From Roseovarius sp. TE539 (lineage in GTDB: Bacteria > Pseudomonadota > Alphaproteobacteria > Rhodobacterales > Rhodobacteraceae): DNA of 64,000 nucleotides. The notes under the pieces were generated by a model. It did no database searches. It was given only the letters and a program-made list of their open reading frames with translations, and was not told the origin of the DNA. The stretch lies in assembly GCF_003298505.1 (NCBI RefSeq), contig NZ_QNGB01000005.1:1-64000 (forward strand), given 5' to 3'. Below, one piece after another: positions 54,276 through 63,697 of this stretch (positions within the stretch are counted from its first letter, which is position 1; each line of letters opens with the position of its first letter). Made by a program: the position numbers and the translations under genes.

Positions 54276-55757
54276 ATGACCGACGACAGCCAAGAAAACC
54301 AGTGGAAGACGCTCGACAAGGATCTGGGGCGGATCTCGCATGTCGAGTATGCCGCGGCCCACGTCGCCCGGCCTATGGTGGGGGCCGGTGTGGCACTGGT
54401 CTTCATGGTGGCCGCGGGGATCTGCGCGGCGCTCTTATTCGGATCCTTCCCGCAGAACATGATCGTGGTCGCGGCGGCCGTGTTCGGGGCCTACATGGCG
54501 CTCAACATCGGGGCCAACGACGTGGCCAACAACATGGGCCCGGCCGTGGGCGCCCGGGCGCTGACGATGGGCGGGGCGATCGCGATTGCGGCCGTCTGCG
54601 AGAGCGCCGGAGCGCTGCTTGCGGGCGGGGATGTCGTCGCGACCATATCAAAGGGCATCATCGATCCGGCCGGTGTGGCCGAAACCCGCGACTTCATCAA
54701 TGCCATGATGGCAGCGCTGGTTTCGGCGGCGCTGTGGGTCAACCTTGCCACCTGGATCGGGGCGCCCGTCTCGACCACGCATTCGGTGGTGGGCGGGGTA
54801 ATGGGCGCGGGCATCGCCGCCGCCGGCTTCGCCGCTGTCAGCTGGTCCACGATGGTGGCGATCGCTGCCAGCTGGGTGATCTCGCCAGTGCTGGGCGGCG
54901 TCATCGCGGCGGTTTTCCTCGCCCTGATCAAGAGCCGGGTGATCTACCGCGACGACAAGATCGCGGCAGCCCGCCGGTGGGTGCCCATCCTGGTGGGCAT
55001 CATGTCCGGCGTCTTTGCCGCCTACCTGGCCCTCAAGGGCTTCAAGCGCATCGTCTCGATCGAGGTCGGCACGGCCCTGCTGATCGGAATTGGTACGGGA
55101 GTGGCGGTTCATGTGCTGACCATTCCGCTGATCCGCCGCCAGGCGCGGGGCATGGAGAACCGCAACCGTTCGCTCAAGGCATTGTTCGGGCTGCCCTTGA
55201 TCCTGTCGGCGGCGCTGCTGTCCTTCGCACACGGGGCCAATGACGTGGCCAATGCCGTCGGCCCTCTGGCCGCCATCGTTCATGCCTCGGAATTCGGGGC
55301 CGCCGCGGGCACGGTGGCGATCCCGTTCTGGGTGATGGTGATCGGCGCACTCGGAATTTCCTTCGGCCTGTTTCTCTTCGGACCCAGACTGATCCGCATG
55401 GTCGGCAGCCGGATCACCCGGCTCAACCCGATGCGGGCGTACTGTGTGGCCCTCAGCGCCGCCATCACCGTAATCATGGCCAGCTGGCTCGGCCTGCCGG
55501 TCAGTTCCACGCATATCGCGGTCGGCGGGGTCTTTGGCGTCGGCTTTTTCCGCGAATGGCACATGGAACGGCGCCTGCGCGGCCATCGCGCGGCCCGCGC
55601 GACGGGACCGGCTCTCCCGACCGAGGAGCGGAGGCGACGCAAGCTGGTCCGGCGCAGCCATTTCATGACCATCATCGCGGCCTGGGTGGTGACGGTGCCG
55701 GCCGCCGCCCTGCTTTCAGCGCTGATCTTCGCGATCCTGACCTCGGTCGCGGGCTGA
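54276..55757 (+). CDS. pit: PiT-family inorganic phosphate transporter
   Basis: A 493-residue low-affinity phosphate symporter with about 11 membrane helices. The PiT signatures occur twice: NIGANDVANNMGPAVGA near residue 88 and FAHGANDVANAVGPLA near 322. The paired WIGAPVSTTHSVVGG and WLGLPVSSTHIAVGG loops mark the duplicated PHO4 domains. A 25-residue Arg-rich loop (MERRLRGHRAARATGPAL) before the last helices is longer than usual. It imports metal-phosphate or H+/Na+-phosphate. The ATG at 54276 follows GGGGGAAACGG. Confidence 0.94.
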   Translation: MTDDSQENQWKTLDKDLGRISHVEYAAAHVARPMVGAGVALVFMVAAGICAALLFGSFPQNMIVVAAAVFGAYMALNIGANDVANNMGPAVGARALTMGGAIAIAAVCESAGALLAGGDVVATISKGIIDPAGVAETRDFINAMMAALVSAALWVNLATWIGAPVSTTHSVVGGVMGAGIAAAGFAAVSWSTMVAIAASWVISPVLGGVIAAVFLALIKSRVIYRDDKIAAARRWVPILVGIMSGVFAAYLALKGFKRIVSIEVGTALLIGIGTGVAVHVLTIPLIRRQARGMENRNRSLKALFGLPLILSAALLSFAHGANDVANAVGPLAAIVHASEFGAAAGTVAIPFWVMVIGALGISFGLFLFGPRLIRMVGSRITRLNPMRAYCVALSAAITVIMASWLGLPVSSTHIAVGGVFGVGFFREWHMERRLRGHRAARATGPALPTEERRRRKLVRRSHFMTIIAAWVVTVPAAALLSALIFAILTSVAG

Positions 55758-55909
55758 GAGGCGGCTCATCGCGCCCTTGCGGGCGCGCCTCGCGAGGCCG
55801 GCGCGCAACGGCGTGAAGGACCACATGCAGCCAAGTCCGGCATGCGAGATCGACAGGCACGCCGCGTGGCGTTACCCTTCGGGCCTCGACAACCGGGAGG
55901 AACGGGAAG

Positions 55910-56989
55910 ATGGGACAGAACGGCATCCGCAGCACATCAGGACGCGGGCGGCGCTTCGACAGCGTGCTCGATACGATCGGCGACACGCCGGTCATCCGCA
56001 TCAACAACCTCGGCCCCGATCACGTGACGATCCATGTCAAGGCCGAGGCCTTCAACCCCGCCGCGTCGGTCAAGGACCGGCTGGCGGTGAACATCATCGA
56101 GGCGGCCGAACGCGACGGCAGCCTGAAGCCCGGGCAAACGGTGGTCGAGGCCACCAGCGGCAATACCGGGATCGGCCTGGCGATGGTCTGCGCGCAGAAG
56201 GGCTATCCGCTGGTGGTGACCATGGCCGACAGCTTCTCGATCGAGCGCCGCCGCCTGATGCGCATGCTGGGCGCCAAGGTGGTCCTGACGCCGCGCGCGG
56301 AGAAGGGATTCGGCATGTACCGCAAGGCGGTGGAACTGGCCGAGGCCAATGGCTGGTTCCTCGCGCACCAGTTCGAAACCGATGCCAACGCCGCGATCCA
56401 CGAATCAACCACCGCCCGCGAGATCCTGGGCGATTTCGAGGGTGACCGGCTGGATTATTTCGTCACCGGCTACGGCACCGGCGGGACCGTCAGCGGCGTG
56501 GCCCGTGTCCTGCGCCGGGAACGGCCGGAAACGAAGATCATCCTGTCCGAGCCGGACAACGCGCAGCTTGTCGGATCGGGTCACGCCCAGGACCGCAACG
56601 CCGCGGGCGAACCCGCGGCCAGCCACCCGGCCTTCGAGCCGCACCCGATCCAGGGATGGACCCCGGATTTCATCCCCCTTGTCCTGCAGGAGGCGATCGA
56701 CGCGGGTCATTTCGACGAGCTGATTCCGGTTGCCGGTGCCGCCGGCATCGCATGGGCGCAGAAACTGGCGGCAAAGGAAGGGATCCTGACCGGCGTTTCC
56801 GGGGGATCCACCTTTGCGATCGCCATGCAGATCGCCGAGAGGGCCGAGCCGGGGTCGGTGATCCTGGCCATGCTGCCCGATACCGGCGAACGCTACCTGA
56901 CCACGCCGCTTTTCGAAACCTTTCCCGAGGACATGACCGAAGAAGAGGCCGAGATCTCCCGCTCCACGCCGGGATACCGGATGCCCTGA
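55910..56989 (+). CDS. cysK: Cysteine synthase A
   Basis: A 359-residue PLP enzyme making cysteine from O-acetylserine and sulfide. The PLP lysine is Lys55 in FNPAASVKDR, and VVEATSGNTGIGLAMV binds the substrate carboxylate. GYGTGGTVSGVARVLR anchors the PLP phosphate, with GVSGGSTFAIAM at the C-terminal loop. It is about 40 residues longer than E. coli CysK, through an insert at residues about 222-240 (AQDRNAAGEPAASHPAFEPH) and a C-terminal tail. AGGAACGGGAAG precedes the ATG. The sulfite released by the CuyA route could feed it after reduction. Confidence 0.92.
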   Translation: MGQNGIRSTSGRGRRFDSVLDTIGDTPVIRINNLGPDHVTIHVKAEAFNPAASVKDRLAVNIIEAAERDGSLKPGQTVVEATSGNTGIGLAMVCAQKGYPLVVTMADSFSIERRRLMRMLGAKVVLTPRAEKGFGMYRKAVELAEANGWFLAHQFETDANAAIHESTTAREILGDFEGDRLDYFVTGYGTGGTVSGVARVLRRERPETKIILSEPDNAQLVGSGHAQDRNAAGEPAASHPAFEPHPIQGWTPDFIPLVLQEAIDAGHFDELIPVAGAAGIAWAQKLAAKEGILTGVSGGSTFAIAMQIAERAEPGSVILAMLPDTGERYLTTPLFETFPEDMTEEEAEISRSTPGYRMP

Positions 56990-57043
56990 CCGGCCACCGC
57001 GCGGCACCTCACCTCCCATGGCGGTCAGCCCGACCAGTGCGCC

Positions 57044-58444
57044 TCAGTCCCACCATGGCCCGTGGTGGCGCCCCGGTGTGTCGAGCCGCTCGAACCCGTG
57101 ACGGCCGAAAGTGTCGCGTTGCGCCTGGATCACATTGGCGGTGCCAAAGCCCTGCCGCATCGTGTCATACCATGCCAGCGCGGCCGACAGGACAGGCACT
57201 GCGTGCCCCGCCACCACCGCGCCGGCGACGACCTCGCGCAGGGCCAGAACGGCGCGCGCCAAGGTTTCGGCGACATCCGGCGCCAGGATCAGCTGACCTT
57301 CGGGCGCCCCGCCGCGGAAAGCGCGCGCAATGTCGTCCAGCAACGCCGAACGAATGATGCACCCGGCACGCCAGATCTCGGCGATGCGGGCGAAATCCAG
57401 GGTCCAGTCATATTCCTGCGACGCCGCCGCGAGGATCCGGAACCCCTGTGAATGGGCCAGTATGCGCGCCGCCAGCAGCGCCTCGCCGAGCGCGGTCGGT
57501 CCCGGGTCGAAAACGCCCCTCGTGCCGCCCAGAACCGCCTCGGCCGCCATTCGCACGTGCTTTTCCGAGGACCAGCTGCGCGCCCCCACCGCCGCCTCGA
57601 TCGTATTGGCCGACTGGCCCAGGCGCACGGCCTCGACGACCGTCCATCGGCCGGTGCCCTTCTGCCCGGCGGAATCCAGGATCACATCCACCACCGGGTG
57701 TCCGGTATGCGGATCAGCATATTGCAGCATCTCCGCCGTTATCCCCGTCAGGTAGGACTGCAACGGTCCCCGGTCCCATTCGGCGAAGATCCCTCCGATC
57801 TCGGCCGGGGGCAAGGCGGCGCCGTGGCGCATCAGACCATAGATTTCCGCGATCGCCTGCATGTCGGCATATTCGATCCCGTTATGCACGGTCTTGACGA
57901 AATGCCCGGCCCCGTCCGGACCCAGGTGATCGACGCAGGGATCACCTTCGTGGCGGGCCGCGATCGCGTCCAGAATCGGGCGCAGCTGCTTCCAGCTGTG
58001 CTTGCTGCCGCCGACCATCATCGAAGGCCCGTGGCGCGCGCCGGCCTCGCCGCCCGAGACCCCCATGCCGACGAAATGCAGGTCGCGCCCGGCCAGGGCC
58101 GCCGCCCGCCGCCGCGTGTCGTGGAAATCGGCATTGCCCGCGTCAATGATCGTGTCCCCCGGCGCCAACATCGACGCAACCGTCTCTATCATCGCGTCCA
58201 TCGGCGCGCCCGAGGGGATCATGAACAGGATCACCCGTGGCAACGCCAGCCCGGCGACGAAATCCTCAAGGCGGTCATGCGGGTGCAATTGCGCCGCCAG
58301 CGGCCCCGCCTCGGCGATGAAATCCGCGATCCAGTCGGTTTCCCGGTTGGACACGGCCACGGAAATGCCGTTTTCGGCCAGGTTCAGCGCCAGCGCGCTG
58401 CCCATCGTGCCGAGCCCGTAGACCCCGATCCGCGCCATCGTCAT
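57044..58444 (-). CDS. gnd: 6-phosphogluconate dehydrogenase, decarboxylating
   Basis: A 466-residue enzyme of the oxidative pentose phosphate pathway, making ribulose 5-phosphate, CO2 and NADPH. The NADP-binding fold is RIGVYGLGTMGSALALNLAE. HFVGMGVSGGEAGARHGPSM and HFVKTVHNGIEYADMQ (catalytic Lys and Glu) are followed by SAGQKGTGRWT and the C-terminal tail FERLDTPGRHHGPWW. Full length and dimeric type. The ATG at 58444 follows GGAGATTGGCG; an in-frame TTG two codons upstream is less likely. It converges with cysK 54 bases away. Confidence 0.95.
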   Translation of the reverse strand: MTMARIGVYGLGTMGSALALNLAENGISVAVSNRETDWIADFIAEAGPLAAQLHPHDRLEDFVAGLALPRVILFMIPSGAPMDAMIETVASMLAPGDTIIDAGNADFHDTRRRAAALAGRDLHFVGMGVSGGEAGARHGPSMMVGGSKHSWKQLRPILDAIAARHEGDPCVDHLGPDGAGHFVKTVHNGIEYADMQAIAEIYGLMRHGAALPPAEIGGIFAEWDRGPLQSYLTGITAEMLQYADPHTGHPVVDVILDSAGQKGTGRWTVVEAVRLGQSANTIEAAVGARSWSSEKHVRMAAEAVLGGTRGVFDPGPTALGEALLAARILAHSQGFRILAAASQEYDWTLDFARIAEIWRAGCIIRSALLDDIARAFRGGAPEGQLILAPDVAETLARAVLALREVVAGAVVAGHAVPVLSAALAWYDTMRQGFGTANVIQAQRDTFGRHGFERLDTPGRHHGPWWD

Positions 58445-58747
58445 CGCCAATCTCCTGTCCCGTTCGGGTCCAGCCTATTGCAATGGCGCCGGGGCGCAAG
58501 TGGCCGCAGGGCGGGCACCGCGCGGGCCGGTGCGATGCGCGTTTTGCACTTCACGGGCGGGAAGGAATGCGCTATGGGCCGCTGCATGATCACGCCCCGA
58601 GCATATTCCGCCCTTCGACGTCCGCACCATCGCGCCTGACGTCACGGCTGCCTGATCGCGGCCCGCGCCGCCGCCCTCCCGCCTGCCACGATTGTTGACT
58701 TGCCCGCGGTGTTTCGGCACTCAAAGGCTTCTTGGACAAGGAATGTT
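58445..58747. other. 303-base divergent intergenic region, gnd/argD
   Basis: It holds the 5' regions of gnd and argD. No long reading frame has a start and ribosome site. A TTGACT (58695-58700) could be a -35 element for argD, but no good -10 is seen at the right distance. No ARG-box palindrome is recognisable. Confidence 0.4.
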
Positions 58748-59938
58748 ATGATGATCCCGCCCGTTCTGCCCACCTACAACCGCGCGCCGCTCAGCTTCGT
58801 GAGCGGTGAAGGCTCATGGCTGACCGAGGCGGACGGGCGCCGATTCCTCGATCTCGGGGCCGGTATCGCCGTCAATGCGATGGGCCATGCACACCCGGCG
58901 CTGGTTGCCGCGCTCACGCAACAGGCCCGCAGGCTGTGGCATACCTCCAATCTCTTTCATATCCCCGAACAGGAGGCGCTGGCCGAACGGCTGGTGGCGG
59001 AAACCTTCGCCGATACCGTGTTCTTCACCAATTCCGGTACCGAGTCGCTGGAACTCGCGGTCAAGATGGTGCGGCGCCACTTCCACGACCGGGGTGAGGC
59101 GCGCCACGGCATCATTGCCATCGAAGGGGCGTTCCACGGCCGGTCCAATGCCGCCATCGCCGCCGCGGGCTCCGAGAAGATGACCACCGGGTTCGGTCCG
59201 CTGATGCCGGGGTTCACCCAGGTGCCCTGGGGCGACCATGACGCGCTTCACGCCGCGATCGACGACAGCACCGCGGCGATCCTGATCGAACCCGTTCAGG
59301 GCGAAGGCGGAATCCGCGTGCTTCCCGATCAGTGCCTGAAGGGGTTGCGCGCACTCTGCGACGAGAAGGGCCTGCTGCTGGTCCTCGACGAGGTGCAATG
59401 CGGCATGGGCCGGACGGGTCGTCTCTTTGCCCATGAATGGGCCGGCGTCACCCCCGACATCATGATGGTCGCCAAGGGGATCGGCGGGGGCTTCCCGCTG
59501 GGCGCGGTGCTGGCCACCGAGGCCGCAGGCGCGGCGATGACCGCGGGCACCCACGGCTCCACCTATGGCGGCAACCCCCTGGCCTGCGCGGTGGGTTGCG
59601 CGGTCATGGATCACGTCGCCGATGCGGAATTCCTGGCGGACGTGCGACGCAAGGCGGGCCTCTTTCGTCAGAAGCTCGAAGGGCTGGTGGCCGCGCATCC
59701 CGACATCTTCGGAGAGGTCCGCGGCACCGGACTGATGCTGGGACTGAAATGCCGCGCGCCCAATGCCGATCTGGTCCGCGCGGGCCATGACGCCGGGGTG
59801 ATCACGGTGCCGGCGGCCGACAACGTGCTGCGCGTGCTGCCACCCCTCACAATCACCGATGAGGAGATCTCCGAGGCGATCACGCGACTTGACCAGGCCG
59901 CCGCGGCGCTGAGCCCGTCAGCGGAGGCTGCGACATGA
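58748..59938 (+). CDS. argD: Acetylornithine/ornithine aminotransferase
   Basis: A 396-residue class-III PLP aminotransferase of arginine synthesis, converting N-acetylglutamate semialdehyde to N-acetylornithine. It has [19 protein letters not shown], the PLP Asp in [19 protein letters not shown], and the Schiff-base lysine in [33 protein letters not shown] closes the active site. The start at 58748 ([17 protein letters not shown]) lies behind AAGGAATGTT. It overlaps argF by four bases (ATGA), so the two genes are translationally coupled. Confidence 0.95.
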   Translation: MMIPPVLPTYNRAPLSFVSGEGSWLTEADGRRFLDLGAGIAVNAMGHAHPALVAALTQQARRLWHTSNLFHIPEQEALAERLVAETFADTVFFTNSGTESLELAVKMVRRHFHDRGEARHGIIAIEGAFHGRSNAAIAAAGSEKMTTGFGPLMPGFTQVPWGDHDALHAAIDDSTAAILIEPVQGEGGIRVLPDQCLKGLRALCDEKGLLLVLDEVQCGMGRTGRLFAHEWAGVTPDIMMVAKGIGGGFPLGAVLATEAAGAAMTAGTHGSTYGGNPLACAVGCAVMDHVADAEFLADVRRKAGLFRQKLEGLVAAHPDIFGEVRGTGLMLGLKCRAPNADLVRAGHDAGVITVPAADNVLRVLPPLTITDEEISEAITRLDQAAAALSPSAEAAT

Positions 59939-60861
59939 ACCATTTCCTCGACATCCACAAGACGGACCCGGACGCGCTTGAGGCGATGATCGCCGCGGCC
60001 GACCGCATGAAGGCCGCTCGCGGCGACCGCCCAAGGGGCGCCCCGGATGACGAGCAACCGCTGGCGGGCCGCATGGTCGCACTCATCTTCGAAAAGCCCT
60101 CGACCCGCACCCGCGTCAGCTTCGACGTGGGCGTGCGCCAGATGGGCGGGCAGAGCATGATCCTGTCCGGCACAGACATGCAACTCGGCCACGGCGAAAC
60201 CATCTCCGACACCGCCCGGGTCCTGTCGCGATACGTGGACCTGATCATGATCCGCACCTTTGACGAATCGGTGTTGGCCGAACTGGCGGACCACGCGACG
60301 GTTCCGGTGATCAACGGCCTCACCGACCGCAGCCACCCGTGCCAGATCATGGCCGACATCCTGACCTTCCGGGAACTCCGCGGTCCGATCGCGGGGCGCA
60401 AGGTGGTGTGGTCGGGCGACGGCAACAACGTCTGCGCGTCCTTCCTGCACGCTGCGGCACAGTTCGGCTTCGACCTCACTTTCACCGGCCCGGTTCAGCT
60501 TGACCCGGAGGCCGAATTCGTCGGGCTGGCGCGCAAGGCCGGCCGCACCGTCGAGATCGACCGCGACCCGGCCCGCGCCGTCGCCGGCGCCGACCTCGTG
60601 GTCACCGACACCTGGGTGAGCATGCATGACAGCCAGTCAAACCGCGAAAGGCGCCACAACATGCTGCGCCCGTACCAGGTCAACGCGGCGCTGATGGAGG
60701 CGGCGGGTCCGCAGGCGCTTTTCATGCACTGCCTGCCGGCGCATCGCGGCGAAGAGGTCACCAGCGAGGTGATGGACGGCCCCCAATCTGTGGTCTTCGA
60801 TGAGGCCGAGAACCGCCTGCACGCGCAGAAGGCGATCATGCGCTGGTGCCTGGACGTGTGA
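59935..60861 (+). CDS. argF: Ornithine carbamoyltransferase
   Basis: A 308-residue trimeric OTCase joining ornithine and carbamoyl phosphate to citrulline. [20 protein letters not shown] is the carbamoyl-phosphate loop, [15 protein letters not shown] the HPCQ motif, [16 protein letters not shown] the DGNN ornithine contact, and [13 protein letters not shown] the HCLP motif. Full length. It starts inside the argD stop, an arrangement usual in Rhodobacteraceae, so both are made together. A convergent ABC-2 permease gene ends 41 bases downstream. Confidence 0.96.
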   Translation: MNHFLDIHKTDPDALEAMIAAADRMKAARGDRPRGAPDDEQPLAGRMVALIFEKPSTRTRVSFDVGVRQMGGQSMILSGTDMQLGHGETISDTARVLSRYVDLIMIRTFDESVLAELADHATVPVINGLTDRSHPCQIMADILTFRELRGPIAGRKVVWSGDGNNVCASFLHAAAQFGFDLTFTGPVQLDPEAEFVGLARKAGRTVEIDRDPARAVAGADLVVTDTWVSMHDSQSNRERRHNMLRPYQVNAALMEAAGPQALFMHCLPAHRGEEVTSEVMDGPQSVVFDEAENRLHAQKAIMRWCLDV

Positions 60862-60902
60862 GCGCCCTGCCCGCCTTTCAGGCACCGCGCCCCGGCGGCG
60901 CC

Positions 60903-61706
60903 TCAGGCCTTGAGACGATACCCGCGCGCGAACATCCACCACGCGATGACCGAGATCGCCAGCGTCGCGCCGATGCCCACGGCAAGCCCCGTCCATGGCG
61001 AACCGTCCGAAACCCCGATCACCCCGTAGCGGACCCCGTCGATCATGTAGAAGATCGGATTGTAGCGCGTCACCGTCTCCAGAAACGGCGGCAGCGCGGT
61101 GACCGAGTAGAAGGTGCCGGACAGGAAGGCCAGCGGCGTGATGACGAAATTGGTGATCGCCGCCATCTGGTCGAACTTGTTGGCGAACACCCCCGCGACG
61201 ATCCCCAGCCCCGAAAGAAACGCCGCGCCAAGGATCACGAAGGTCAGCGCCCAGACCGGGTGGCGCACCTCGATCCCGAGGAAGACCAGCAGCCCCAGCC
61301 CGATCGCCAATGCCACCATAAGGCCCCTGCCGGTGCCCCCGGCCAGATACCCGATCACCAGTTCGACAGGGCTCAGTGGCGGCATCAGCGTATCCACGAT
61401 ATTGCCCTGCACCTTGCCGATCACGATCGAGGACGAGGTGTTGGCAAAGGCATTCTGGATCACCGTCATCATCAGGATGCCGGGCGCTATGAAGGTTGTG
61501 AAATCGACACCCATGACCTCGCCCCTGCGCGGCCCTATGGCGATCGAGAAGATCATCATGAACAGCCCCGCGGTGATCAGCGGCGCCATCAGCGTCTGGG
61601 TCCAGACAGCCATGAAACGCTGGATCTCGCGCGCCGAGAGCGTGTAGAGTCCCATCCAGTTGACCCGCCCGAAACGGCGCGTGCCCATTTGAACGCCATT
61701 CGTCAT
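60903..61706 (-). CDS. ABC-2 type transporter permease
   Basis: A 267-residue membrane protein with six helices of the ABC-2 exporter type. It begins RRFGRVNWMGLYTLSAREIQ and has the family segment TFIAPGILMMTVIQNAFANT and GIVAGVFANKFDQMAAITNF. It would export a lipid-linked or polysaccharide-like compound, or a drug, as the half membrane partner of an ATPase. No ATPase gene is adjacent on either side, so it is an orphan here; the partner may be encoded elsewhere. Divergent from gcrA, convergent with argF. Confidence 0.85.
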   Translation of the reverse strand: MTNGVQMGTRRFGRVNWMGLYTLSAREIQRFMAVWTQTLMAPLITAGLFMMIFSIAIGPRRGEVMGVDFTTFIAPGILMMTVIQNAFANTSSSIVIGKVQGNIVDTLMPPLSPVELVIGYLAGGTGRGLMVALAIGLGLLVFLGIEVRHPVWALTFVILGAAFLSGLGIVAGVFANKFDQMAAITNFVITPLAFLSGTFYSVTALPPFLETVTRYNPIFYMIDGVRYGVIGVSDGSPWTGLAVGIGATLAISVIAWWMFARGYRLKA

Positions 61707-61832
61707 TGTGATGTCCCTCCGGAAGTGATTCGACGCCTTGTAACTCAGCCCTGAGTGACTAGAATAGGCCCAGCATGAAATTTACGGGGCGGCGCGCTTG
61801 ATCGGGCCGCCCTTTCGGATGGGGAAATGGCC

Positions 61833-62417
61833 ATGTCCTGGAGCGACGAGCGCGTGGATCTGCTCAAGAAATTGTGGGGCGAGGGCCAGTCGGCCAGCCA
61901 GATCGCCAAGGAGCTGGGCGGCGTCACCCGCAACGCCGTTATCGGCAAGGTGCATCGCCTCGGGCTTTCAAATCGCAACGGCGGCGCAGCTCCCGCATCC
62001 GAACCGCCGGCCAAACCCGATCCGAAACCGGCCGCGGCGACGCCACCGCCCGACGAGGCGGAGCCGAAAAAGCCCGCCGCCCCGGCGGCCCCTCCGGCGC
62101 CCGAGGCACCGGCCGCAGCGCCCGTCTCAAGCCGCGCCGACAGGATCGTGCCGGCCGGACAGCCGCTGCCGCCGCAGCCCTCCACGAACGAGATCGACCC
62201 CAAGGCGCTTGCCAAGGTTTCCGAGATCGAGAAGAAGGCCAAGCGCCTTTCGCTGATGGAACTCACGGCGCGAACGTGCAAATGGCCCGTGGGCGACCCG
62301 GCGACCGAGGATTTCTGGTTCTGCGGCCTTCCGGTACAATCCGGCAAGCCCTATTGCGAAGCCCATGTCGGGGTCGCGTTCCAGCCGATGTCAAGCCGCC
62401 GGGACCGCAAGCGCTGA
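61833..62417 (+). CDS. gcrA: GcrA cell-cycle regulator
   Basis: A 194-residue GcrA protein. The N-terminal helix-turn-helix is MSWSDERVDLLKKLWGEGQS with the following KELGGVTRNAVIGKVHRLGL (residues 24-43). The middle is a Pro/Ala/Glu-rich linker. The C-terminal sigma-70-binding domain has CKWPVGDPATEDFWFCG and KPYCEAHVGVAF, with cysteines and His placed as in Caulobacter GcrA. It activates sigma-70 promoters methylated at GANTC. The ATG at 61833 is behind GGGGAAATGG; the upstream ATG at 61827 is an alternative. A GATTC site at 61727 lies in the promoter region. Confidence 0.94.
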   Translation: MSWSDERVDLLKKLWGEGQSASQIAKELGGVTRNAVIGKVHRLGLSNRNGGAAPASEPPAKPDPKPAAATPPPDEAEPKKPAAPAAPPAPEAPAAAPVSSRADRIVPAGQPLPPQPSTNEIDPKALAKVSEIEKKAKRLSLMELTARTCKWPVGDPATEDFWFCGLPVQSGKPYCEAHVGVAFQPMSSRRDRKR

Positions 62418-62523
62418 CGCGGCCCGGGGCACCGCACAGCTGACGTGTTCTTCGCCCCGCCCCTCATTCCGCCGGACGCGCCGCCATCGCCCCGCGCTTG
62501 AGCATGTCCGCCCGCGTGACAGG

Positions 62524-63567
62524 TCAATAGGGCATCGGATGGGTCCGGTGGGCACTGTCGATCTCCTCCAGCACAGCGTCGCTCAGGGTCACGGCAGTGC
62601 TGTCCAGTGCCAGATCCAGTTGATCCATCGTCGTTGCCCCGAAAATGGCCGATGTCATGAAGGGCCGCGTCCGGCACCAGGCCAACGCCATCTGCACCGG
62701 GTGCAGCCCGTGCCGCCGCGCGATCCCCAGATAGGCATCGACCGCCGCGAAGGCGCGCTCGGTCCGGCGTCCGCCCAGATCCCCGTTGAGCGCCATGCGC
62801 GAGCCTTCCGGCACCGCCCCGCCCTGATACTTGCCGCTCAGGAGCCCCGCCGCCAATGGCGAGAAGGCCAGAAGGCCGACATCCTCGTTGACGCTCAGCT
62901 CCGCGAGGTCGGTATCGTACAGCCGGCACATGAGCGAATATTCGTTCTGGATCGAGGCCACCCTCGGCAGGCCCCGCTCGTCTGCCACGCGCAACCACTG
63001 CGCGGTGCCCCAGGCGCTTTCGTTGGACAGGCCGAAATGCCCGATCGTGCCGCGTGCCACCTCGCGCTGCAACGCCTCCAGCGTCTCCTCCATATGGGCT
63101 ATGGTCGCCTGCCGGTCCTGCCCGGACGGGTCATACCGCCAGTTCTGACGGAACATGTAGCTGCCGCGGTTGGGCCAATGGAACTGATAGAGATCGATGT
63201 GATCGGTGCGCAGCCGCCGCAGTGACCCCTCGATCGCGCCGGGGATGGTTTCGGCGCTGATCGGTGCCCCGCCCCGCGCATGGCGGAAGCCCTCTCCGGA
63301 ATGCTTTGTAGCCAGGATCACCGCGTCCCGCCGGCCGCTGCGTGCGATCCATTCGCCGATGACCTCTTCGGTGCGTCCGGTGGTTTCGGCGCGGATCGGG
63401 TTGACCGGATACATCTCGGCCGTGTCGATGAAATTCACCCCCCTCTCCAGCGCCCTGTCGATCTGCGCATGACCTTCGGCGGCCGTATTCTGGCTGCCCC
63501 ATGTCATCGACCCGAGGCAAAGCTCGCTCACCATCAGCCCGGTCCGGCCCAAAGGATTCATCTGCAT
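62524..63567 (-). CDS. Aldo/keto reductase (Tas-like)
   Basis: A 347-residue TIM-barrel NADP-dependent reductase. The catalytic Tyr is in NFIDTAEMYPVNP, the Lys in VILATKHSGEG and the His in HIDLYQFHWPN. The start MQMNPLGRTGLMVSELCLGS and the long insert after RAETTGRTEEVIGEW match the E. coli Tas group, for which a substrate is not established. VAWCRTRPFMTSAIFGATT near the C-terminus binds the adenosine phosphate. It is oriented away from gcrA in a head-to-tail spacing of 106 bases. Confidence 0.9.
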   Translation of the reverse strand: MQMNPLGRTGLMVSELCLGSMTWGSQNTAAEGHAQIDRALERGVNFIDTAEMYPVNPIRAETTGRTEEVIGEWIARSGRRDAVILATKHSGEGFRHARGGAPISAETIPGAIEGSLRRLRTDHIDLYQFHWPNRGSYMFRQNWRYDPSGQDRQATIAHMEETLEALQREVARGTIGHFGLSNESAWGTAQWLRVADERGLPRVASIQNEYSLMCRLYDTDLAELSVNEDVGLLAFSPLAAGLLSGKYQGGAVPEGSRMALNGDLGGRRTERAFAAVDAYLGIARRHGLHPVQMALAWCRTRPFMTSAIFGATTMDQLDLALDSTAVTLSDAVLEEIDSAHRTHPMPY

Positions 63568-63666
63568 GTTGCGGCTCCTGTCCCTGCCGTTGTCAATCTA
63601 TTGCCGGCGCGACCTTAGCGTTTTTTCCCGGCGCGTCACCCCCGGTTGTCCGGTATCGGGGATTGA

Positions 63667-63681
63667 GAACATAAGAAGAAC
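63667..63681 (-). promoter_or_regulatory. LexA (SOS) box, alphaproteobacterial type
   Basis: GAAC (63667-63670), seven bases, GAAC (63678-63681), which is GTTC-N7-GTTC on the minus strand, the LexA site of alphaproteobacteria. It lies 17 bases before the ImuA-like start, where it would block transcription. Confidence 0.7.
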
Positions 63682-63697
63682 ATTATATCTTCCCCCG

